DNA from: Streptomyces yatensis
GTDB lineage: Bacteria; Actinomycetota; Actinomycetes; Streptomycetales; Streptomycetaceae
NCBI RefSeq assembly: GCF_018069625.1
Contig: NZ_CP072941.1
Coordinates: forward strand, 9,548,001-9,612,000
Direction of reading: 5' to 3'
DNA length: 64,000 nt
In this document: positions 58,405 through 64,000 of the stretch, one piece after another
Layout of the letters: the number at the start of each line of letters is the position of its first letter
How positions within the stretch are numbered: position 1 is the first letter of the stretch
Notes under the pieces: model-generated
The model's input: the letters and a program-made list of their open reading frames with translations, nothing else
Databases searched by the model: none
What the model was told of the DNA's origin: nothing
Made by a program: the position numbers and the translations under genes

Positions 58405-58417
58405 CGTACGTGGTACG
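58405..58417. promoter_or_regulatory. TetR operator candidate
   Basis: CGTAC, GTG, GTACG: perfect 5-bp arms, directly after the -10 box of the hydrolase gene, the position for repression by the adjacent TetR protein. Confidence 0.55.
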
Positions 58418-58441
58418 GAAATGCAGGGAGGGGAATGCGGA

Positions 58442-60148
58442 ATGACGTCACCTACACGGGACGCCGGGTCCGGGGTCACCGACGGAGTGGCCGCGGCCAC
58501 CTGGGTCGCGCCCTCGGGCAAGCCGCCGCCGGCGGCGCGGATGATGCGGGCGACCTGGCGCGGCCTGCCGGCCAGGCGGTACGAGGCCGGATGGGAGCCG
58601 GACCTCGAGGTGCCGGCCGCCGACGGCAGCACCCTCCGCGCGGACCACTACTTCCCCCGCGCCGAGGGCGACTTCCCCACCCTGCTGGTGCGCTCGCCCT
58701 ACGGCAGGGGAGTGCCCTGGTCGCCCATGTTCGGGATGCTCTTCGCCGAGCAGGGCTTCCACGTCGTCCTGCAGAGCTGCCGCGGCACCGGTGGCTCGGG
58801 CGGCGCATTCGACCTGTGGCGCAATGAGGCGGCCGATGGCCGGGCCGCCGTGGCGTGGCTGCGGGACCGGCCCTGGTTCAACGGCGCGCTGGGCACCATC
58901 GGCCCCAGCTACCTCGGCTATGTGCAGTGGGCGCTCGCCCTGGACCCGCCGCCGGAGCTGCGGGCGATGGTGGTGCAGGTCGGGCTGCACGACCCCCATG
59001 CCCTGTTCCACCGCGGCGGCGCGCTCCAGCTGGAGAACGCCCTGCTCGTCGGCTCCGGCATGACCTTCCAGCACCGGGGGTTCGGCCCCTTCGTACGGGC
59101 CACGCTGCGCCTCAAGCGCCATCTGCGGCACATCACGCGGGCGCTGCCGCTGCGCGGATCGTATGTGCGTGGCCTCGGAGGTGAACTGCCCTGGCTGGAC
59201 GCCGCGATGTCCCATCCGGACGCCGACGACCCGTTCTGGGACGGCGCGTCCACCGGTGGCGCCGCCGACGGCCTGAACGTCCCCACCTGTCTGATCGGCG
59301 GCTGGCAGGACGCGCTGGTGGACCAGACCTTCGAGCAGTACGGCAGGCTGCGGCGGTCCGGCTGCGGCACCTCCCTGCTCATCGGACCGTGGACGCACAC
59401 CTCCGCGCTGCAGCGGGGCTGGCCGGAGGTCTTCGCCGAAAGTCTCGCCTGGCTGCGTGCGCATCTGTGCGACGACCCCTCGGGGCTGCGCCCGGCCCGG
59501 GTGCGGGTGCACATCGGCGGCCAGGAGCGCTGGCGGGAGCTGGACGACTGGCCGCCGTCCCCGGACACCGCCCCGTGGTACCCCGCGGAGGGCGGGCGGC
59601 TCACCCGGCGGTCGCCCGAGGCGTCCGCCTCACTGGCCTCCTTCCGCTACGACCCGGCCGACCCCACCCCCTCCATCGGCGGGCCGCTGCTCTCGCCCAC
59701 CGCCGGAAACCGTGACAACGGCGATCTCGAGAAGCGCCCGGATGTGCTGACGTTCACCGGCGAGCCGATGGACGAGCCCATGGACGTCCTCGGCCCGGTC
59801 AGGGCGCGGCTGCGGATCTCCACCGACACCGGGTACGCCGATGTCTTCGCCCGCCTGTGCGACGTCGACGAAAAGGGCCGTTCGGTCAATGTGTGCGACG
59901 GGCTGGTACGACTGCCGACCGGGCCGGAGCAGCCCGTGCAGCTCACCGTGCCGATGAGTTCCACCGCCCACCGCTTCCTGCCCGGCCACCGGGTCCGCCT
60001 GCAGATCAGCGGCGGCGCCCACCCCCGTTCCGCCCGCAACACCGGAAGCGGCGAGCCGGCGCTCGACGCGGCCACCCTCACGCCCGTGCGCATCACCGTG
60101 CACGGAGCCTCGGTGCTGGACCTCCCGGTGGTCCGCGCCGAGCGGTGA
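58442..60148 (+). CDS. CocE/NonD family hydrolase (X-Pro dipeptidyl-peptidase S15 fold)
   Basis: 568 residues. Opening VPAADGSTLRADHYFPRAEG and LLVRSPYGRG match the family; nucleophile Ser156 in GTIGPSYLGYVQW; Asp in GGWQDALVDQ; His in GPWTHTS. C-terminal jelly roll (VRARLRISTDTGYADVFARL). Members are esterases, acylases or amidases such as cocaine esterase; the substrate here is unknown. ATG 58442 with AGGGAGGGG 8 bp upstream, preferred over ATG 58421. TetR-controlled. Confidence 0.9.
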   Translation: MTSPTRDAGSGVTDGVAAATWVAPSGKPPPAARMMRATWRGLPARRYEAGWEPDLEVPAADGSTLRADHYFPRAEGDFPTLLVRSPYGRGVPWSPMFGMLFAEQGFHVVLQSCRGTGGSGGAFDLWRNEAADGRAAVAWLRDRPWFNGALGTIGPSYLGYVQWALALDPPPELRAMVVQVGLHDPHALFHRGGALQLENALLVGSGMTFQHRGFGPFVRATLRLKRHLRHITRALPLRGSYVRGLGGELPWLDAAMSHPDADDPFWDGASTGGAADGLNVPTCLIGGWQDALVDQTFEQYGRLRRSGCGTSLLIGPWTHTSALQRGWPEVFAESLAWLRAHLCDDPSGLRPARVRVHIGGQERWRELDDWPPSPDTAPWYPAEGGRLTRRSPEASASLASFRYDPADPTPSIGGPLLSPTAGNRDNGDLEKRPDVLTFTGEPMDEPMDVLGPVRARLRISTDTGYADVFARLCDVDEKGRSVNVCDGLVRLPTGPEQPVQLTVPMSSTAHRFLPGHRVRLQISGGAHPRSARNTGSGEPALDAATLTPVRITVHGASVLDLPVVRAER

Positions 60149-60156
60149 GCCGGCGA

Positions 60157-60214
60157 CCGGCGCGCGCGGGGGGCGCGCCGGCCGTCGGTGCACACTTTCG
60201 CCCGGCGCCGGGCG
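60157..60214. terminator. Double hairpin terminator region
   Basis: Stem CCGGCGCGC/GCGCGCCGG (60157-60165, 60173-60181) and the 16-bp perfect palindrome CGCCCGGCGCCGGGCG (60199-60214), between convergent genes. Confidence 0.6.
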
Positions 60215-60255
60215 GACACCCGGCCGCGGTCGGGAGCCCCGCCACGGCGGGCCTC

Positions 60256-61242
60256 CTACCGTGGCCGGGCCGGATCGTCCACCACATAGCCGAGGGCCTT
60301 GTCGACCACATTGCGCAGCGGACGGCCCTCGCTCCGCCGGATCAGATTGTCGAGGAACAGCTCGCCCAGGTCACCGCGCCAGTCCGTCACCTCGCCCGCG
60401 GTGTGCGGGGAGACGATGACGCCCGGCATCTCCCACAGGGGCGATTCCACCGGCAGTGGCTCGTGGGTGAAGACATCCAGCGCCGCCCCCGCCAGCCTGC
60501 CCTGGGCCAGGGCGTCGACGAGGGCCTGCTCGTCGACCAGCGGGCCACGCCCGACGTTGACCAGCCGCGCACCCCGCTTCATCGCCGCCAGTACGGGTGC
60601 GTCGACCATGCCACGGGTGGCGGGGGTGAGCGGGGCGGCCAGGACCACATAGTCCGCCTCGCCCAGCGCCTCGCGCAGGGCCGCCGGGCCGTGCACCACC
60701 CCGAAGTCCGGGTCGCCGGTCCGCGGTGTGCGGCCGGCGCCGCTGACCCGCATGCCCACCGCGCGCAGCAGACGGGCTGTGGCACGCCCGATGGAGCCGG
60801 TGCCCCAGATCAGGACCGTACGGTCGCCGATGCGCTCGCTGTCCGAGGGCCGCCACTCCCGGCGGCGCTGATGCTCCCAGGTGCCGGGGAAGTCCTTGGC
60901 CAGGGAGAGGATCAGCCCCAGGACGTACTCGGCGATGGGCCGGTCGTAGACGCCCCGCGCGTTGGTGAGCACCACCTCGGGATTGCCGGTCAGCGCGGGG
61001 AAGAGAAACGGGTCCACCCCCGCCGCCGCCACATGCACCCAGCGCGGCGCCTTCGCCGGATCGCCGGGCCAGGCGGCGGCCACCGCGGCGGACAGCGGCC
61101 ACCACGCGAGCAGGGCGTCCGCCCCGGGGAGGAACAGCGGCAGCTCCTCCTCGGTGGCGTACACCGTCTCGGCGAGGGACTCGATCCGCGCCCGGTTGGG
61201 CGGCAGATGGTCCCGGTACAGAACGACCAGCCGGTCAGCCAC
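60256..61242 (-). CDS. D-2-hydroxyacid dehydrogenase
   Basis: 328 residues. NAD(P)-binding GTGSIGRATARLLRAVG, substrate Arg in NVGRGPLVDEQAL, Glu in DVFTHEPLP, and His in VSPHTAGEVT. D-isomer-specific 2-ketoacid reductase such as glyoxylate/hydroxypyruvate type. I prefer GTG 61242, 6 bp after GGAG; the in-frame ATG at 61290 has GGGAG 14 bp away, too far. Divergent from the MFS gene across about 420 bp. Confidence 0.87.
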   Translation of the reverse strand: MADRLVVLYRDHLPPNRARIESLAETVYATEEELPLFLPGADALLAWWPLSAAVAAAWPGDPAKAPRWVHVAAAGVDPFLFPALTGNPEVVLTNARGVYDRPIAEYVLGLILSLAKDFPGTWEHQRRREWRPSDSERIGDRTVLIWGTGSIGRATARLLRAVGMRVSGAGRTPRTGDPDFGVVHGPAALREALGEADYVVLAAPLTPATRGMVDAPVLAAMKRGARLVNVGRGPLVDEQALVDALAQGRLAGAALDVFTHEPLPVESPLWEMPGVIVSPHTAGEVTDWRGDLGELFLDNLIRRSEGRPLRNVVDKALGYVVDDPARPR

Positions 61243-61661
61243 GTCCGGCTCCGACAGCGGCGACCGCGGTGGCGACCGCGGCGGTGGCATCGGTCATGAC
61301 GGGTCTCCCACGGGCGTGACGGGTACGGGCGGACGCCTCAAGCGTGACCGCTGCCACGCCGCTGGACAACGGACAGAGTGTCCACCCGATGACGAGGGAC
61401 GGAACACGGTGGACGTTGACGGTGGCCGTCGGCTGAACCAGGGTGATGGCCAGCCGGAACGCGTCACCGGCCGCTCCGGAGCCCATCCCCGTCCCCGGGC
61501 CACACCCGCCCACCGCGCGGTTCCCCCACCGCATGCGTCCCGACCGCGCACACCACCGTGCGTGCCCACCGAATGCTTGACAGACGATGCCCGCCACCGC
61601 CCCGGCACCCCGGCATCGGCCCGCGCCGCAGCGCCCCTCCTCGTCCCCAGGAGAAGCAAGC
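61243..61661. other. 419-bp intergenic region between divergent genes
   Basis: No gene found. Contains inverted repeat TGGACA/TGTCCA (61363-61368, 61379-61384, 10-bp spacer) as a possible operator. TTGACA at 61577-61582 has no convincing -10 partner. Otherwise GC-rich and unremarkable. Confidence 0.6.
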
Positions 61662-63029
61662 ATGTCCCTGCCCAGAACCTCCCGAGAGCCCCTCCAGAAC
61701 TCCTCGCCCACCCTGGACAACGCCCCCGTCACCGCCTTCCACCGCAGGATGGTCCTCGTCGCCATGGGCGGTCCGTTCTGCGACGGCTATCTGCTCGGCA
61801 TCATGGGGGTGGCGCTCAGCCTGATCACCCCGGCCCTGGACCTGGACACGCTGTGGACCGGGCTCGTGGCGGCGTCCGTCCTCGTGGGCGTCTTCCTCGG
61901 TGGCGCGGTGTTCGGCCCGATCACCGACCGGGCGGGCCGCCATCTGATGTATGTGCTCAACCTGGCCGCGTTCGTGATCGGCTCCGCGCTGCAGTTCTTC
62001 GTCACCGAGGCGTGGCAGCTGCTGGTGCTGCGGCTGTTCATCGGCATCGCGATCGGCGCCGACTACCCCATCGCCTCGGCCCTCACCACCGAGCTGGTGC
62101 CGCGCCGGATGCGTGGCCCCGCCCTGTCCGGGCTGGTCCTGGCCTGGTGGGTCGGCTACGGGGTCAGCTACTGGGCCGGATGGCTGCTGCTGGGCACCGG
62201 CGACGACGCATGGCGCTGGATGCTCGCCTCCGGCGCGGTCCCCGCCGTGCTCTTCCTCCTGCTGCGGGCGGGCGTCCCCGAGTCGCCGCGCTGGCTGGCC
62301 TCGCGGGGGCGGGTGGAGGAGGCCAGGGAGGTCGTACGCCGCCACCTCGGCCAGGAGGTCAGCGCCGAGGAACTGCTCGTCGAATCGCGTCCGGACCGGC
62401 GCGGCGGCTCCGGCCTGGGCAATCTCGCGGAGATGTTCCGCCGCGGCTACGGGATCCCCGCGCTGTTCTGCTCGCTGTTCTGGATCTGCCAGGTGGCGCC
62501 GGCCTTCGCGGTGCGGTCCTTCCAGCCGCAGATGCTGGAGTCCTTCGGGGTGACCGGCACCTTCGGCGCCAGCGCGCTGATCACCACGATCGCGGTCGCC
62601 GGAACGGGCCTCGGACTGCTGGTGGTCAACCGCATCGGCCGGCGTCCGCTGCTCATCGGCAGCTTCCTGTGCATCAACATCTCCCTGATCGCGCTCACCG
62701 TGCTGCCCCTGCACTACGCGGCCCTGGTGGTGGCGCTCTTCGCCGCCTTCCAGTTCTTCGAGGCCGCGGGCAGCGGACTGCAGTTCGTCTATCCCAGCGA
62801 GCTGTTCCCCACCGATCTGCGGGCCACCGGCGTCGGGGTCGCCACCGCCATGAGCCGGGTGGGCTCCGCCTCCAGCACCTTCCTGCTCCCGATGGCCACC
62901 GCCGACTTCGGAGTGCGCGGCACCCTCGCCATCGGGGTGGCGATCACCCTCATCGGCCTGGTGGTCTCCGTCCTCCTCGCCCCCGAGACCAAGAACCTCG
63001 GCCTGGCCGAAGCCAGCAGCCGCGCCTGA
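61662..63029 (+). CDS. MFS transporter, sugar-porter-like
   Basis: 455 residues, 12 helices. TM1 FCDGYLLGIMGVALSLITP; loop 2-3 GPITDRAGRHLMY; PESPRWLASRGR after TM6; and FVYPSELFPTDLRATGVGVA then APETKNLGL, all sugar-porter markers. GGAG 8 bp before ATG 61662. Some family members carry aromatic or organic acids, so sugar is not proven. First gene of a three-gene operon with a HAD hydrolase and FAD oxidoreductase. Confidence 0.88.
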   Translation: MSLPRTSREPLQNSSPTLDNAPVTAFHRRMVLVAMGGPFCDGYLLGIMGVALSLITPALDLDTLWTGLVAASVLVGVFLGGAVFGPITDRAGRHLMYVLNLAAFVIGSALQFFVTEAWQLLVLRLFIGIAIGADYPIASALTTELVPRRMRGPALSGLVLAWWVGYGVSYWAGWLLLGTGDDAWRWMLASGAVPAVLFLLLRAGVPESPRWLASRGRVEEAREVVRRHLGQEVSAEELLVESRPDRRGGSGLGNLAEMFRRGYGIPALFCSLFWICQVAPAFAVRSFQPQMLESFGVTGTFGASALITTIAVAGTGLGLLVVNRIGRRPLLIGSFLCINISLIALTVLPLHYAALVVALFAAFQFFEAAGSGLQFVYPSELFPTDLRATGVGVATAMSRVGSASSTFLLPMATADFGVRGTLAIGVAITLIGLVVSVLLAPETKNLGLAEASSRA

Positions 63030-63098
63030 CACACCAGCACACCGCGGCCTGACGCACCGTCAAAAATCTGACATCGCCCCCCTGGAAAGGACGCGCCC

Positions 63099-63764
63099 AT
63101 GCGCAAGCTGGTCTCCTTCGACTGCTACCGCACACTCATCAACTTCGACACCCGCACCGCCACCCACGAGATCGTCAAGGACCGGCTCGCCGAGCTCGGC
63201 GTCGACCCCGAGCAGTTCCACCACGACGCGTATGTGATGCGCTTCCAGGGCGTCCTGGACGAATACCTGCCCTACCGGGAGATCGTCCGCCGCACCCTGC
63301 GCAACGTCATGACGCTGCACGGCCTGGAGTACCGGGACGAGGACGGCGAGGCGCTGATCGAGGCCATCAAGAAGTTCACCCCCTTCCGCGAGGTCCCCGA
63401 CGCGCTGCGCCGCCTCAAGGGCGAATACGACATCGCCATCCTCTCCAACAGCGAGGACGACCTGATCGCCTACGCCGTCGAGGCGCTCGGCGTGGACTTC
63501 GACCATGTGCTCACCGCCGAGCAGGCCGGTGCCTACAAGCCACTCCCGCAGGCGTTCGAGTACCTCATGAAGGCCACCGGCCGCGGCCCCGGGGACATCA
63601 TCCACACCGCCCAGGGGTGGGAATACGACATCATGCCGACCAAGCGCTACCCGGGCATGCGGCGGATCTGGGTGAACCGCTACGGCTTCCCCGGCTCGCC
63701 CGCCTTCCAGCCGTACGAGGAGATCAAGGACCTGTCCGAGCTGCCCGGACTGCTCGGGGTCTGA
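63099..63764 (+). CDS. HAD-superfamily hydrolase (haloacid-dehalogenase type II-like)
   Basis: 221 residues. Nucleophile Asp8 in VSFDCYRTLINFD, motif II Ser/Asn in ILSNSEDD, Lys in GAYKPLPQAFEY, and acidic motif III in WEYDIMPTKRYPG. Cap domain present between. May be a phosphatase or dehalogenase. GAAAGGA precedes the ATG. Follows the MFS gene by 69 bp and precedes the FAD oxidoreductase by 48 bp. Confidence 0.88.
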   Translation: MRKLVSFDCYRTLINFDTRTATHEIVKDRLAELGVDPEQFHHDAYVMRFQGVLDEYLPYREIVRRTLRNVMTLHGLEYRDEDGEALIEAIKKFTPFREVPDALRRLKGEYDIAILSNSEDDLIAYAVEALGVDFDHVLTAEQAGAYKPLPQAFEYLMKATGRGPGDIIHTAQGWEYDIMPTKRYPGMRRIWVNRYGFPGSPAFQPYEEIKDLSELPGLLGV

Positions 63765-63812
63765 CCCTCGCCCCGGCCACTTCCGCCACCGCCCACCCCG
63801 CGAAGGGAATCC

Positions 63813-64000
63813 ATGACCGCCACCACGGCCGGCCGCCCGGCGCCGGTCAACGGCCGCGTCGCCCACTGGTTCGCCGAACTCCCCACCCCGCGCCCGGCGT
63901 TGCCCGGCGACCGCGACGCGGATGTGTGCGTCGTCGGCGCCGGACTGACCGGGCTGTGGACCGCGTACTACCTCAAACACGCCGACCCCGGGCTCCGGAT
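63813..64000 (+). CDS. FAD-dependent amine/glycine oxidase-like protein, N-terminal part
   Basis: About 62 residues visible, cut by the right edge. Dinucleotide-binding motif CVVGAGLTGLWTAYYL (GxGxxG) and a start at 63813 with GAAGGGA upstream. The DADVCVVGAGLTGLWTA context is that of DAO-family oxidoreductases. The rest is outside the window, so the substrate is unknown. Third gene of the MFS, HAD operon. Confidence 0.8.
   Translation, partial: MTATTAGRPAPVNGRVAHWFAELPTPRPALPGDRDADVCVVGAGLTGLWTAYYLKHADPGLR

Noticed and set aside
1..64000. tRNA, rRNA, CRISPR, insertion sequence, integrase, attachment site
   Set aside because: No conserved tRNA or rRNA sequence, no regularly spaced repeats, no transposase or recombinase frame seen.

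Overview
The window is high-GC actinobacterial DNA with strong G/C at third codon positions, purine-rich Shine-Dalgarno sites, GTG starts, Tat and lipoprotein signals and many one-component regulators. This fits a Streptomyces or close relative. The gene content (secreted glycosidases, ABC importers, aromatic catabolism, P450, SpoIIE-type phosphatase) looks like an accessory-rich chromosome arm. I see no rRNA, tRNA, insertion sequence, prophage or CRISPR array. Functions are called from motifs read by eye, not from searches.

Layout. 1-5.4 kb: end of a LacI repressor and, convergent to it, a GH2 glycosidase plus sugar ABC importer operon with a perfect LacI-type operator. 5.6-13.6 kb: ROK regulator, sulfonate/taurine-type ABC importer, cytoplasmic sulfatase and secreted GH43 in one direction, a candidate sulfate-ester or sulfated-glycan scavenging operon with a 7-codon upstream frame. 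13.6-17.9 kb: a frameshifted FGE (sulfatase-modifying) remnant flanked by a 20-bp inverted repeat, a secreted NPP1/NLP-type protein, an epoxide-hydrolase-like enzyme, a DoxX protein and a deacetylase with an altered catalytic motif. 18-22.3 kb: APC transporter and PL8 polysaccharide lyase. 22.4-28.5 kb: a GntR-controlled aromatic meta-cleavage cluster (carboxy-hydroxy-oxoadipate aldolase, oxalomesaconate tautomerase, extradiol dioxygenase, AAHS transporter) and an orphan CitG/MdcB-like gene.

28.5-36 kb: TetR, a 57-residue protein built from a duplicated segment, a GH64/GH76 pair behind a DasR-like site (fungal wall degradation), an oxidoreductase and an unusual ATPase-LuxR fusion separated by a perfect 22-bp inverted repeat, and a GPP34 protein. 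35.4-41 kb: SDR, ferredoxin, P450 and TetR cluster, then a two-component system. 41-46 kb: GH51 arabinofuranosidase, LacI repressor and a divergent Gfo/Idh/MocA oxidoreductase with paired operators. 46-52.7 kb: two-gene permease system, HSL esterase, SDR plus IlvD/Edd dehydratase (sugar-acid pathway) and another SDR.

52.7-64 kb: a 1,014-residue SpoIIE/PAS/GAF/ATPase phosphatase, an SfnB/DszC-like flavoenzyme and Rrf2 regulator behind a long palindrome (probably sulfur control), TetR with a divergent CocE-type hydrolase, a 2-hydroxyacid dehydrogenase, and a right-edge operon of MFS transporter, HAD hydrolase and FAD oxidoreductase running off the window. Recurring themes are polysaccharide use with local repressors, and sulfur or sulfate-ester scavenging.
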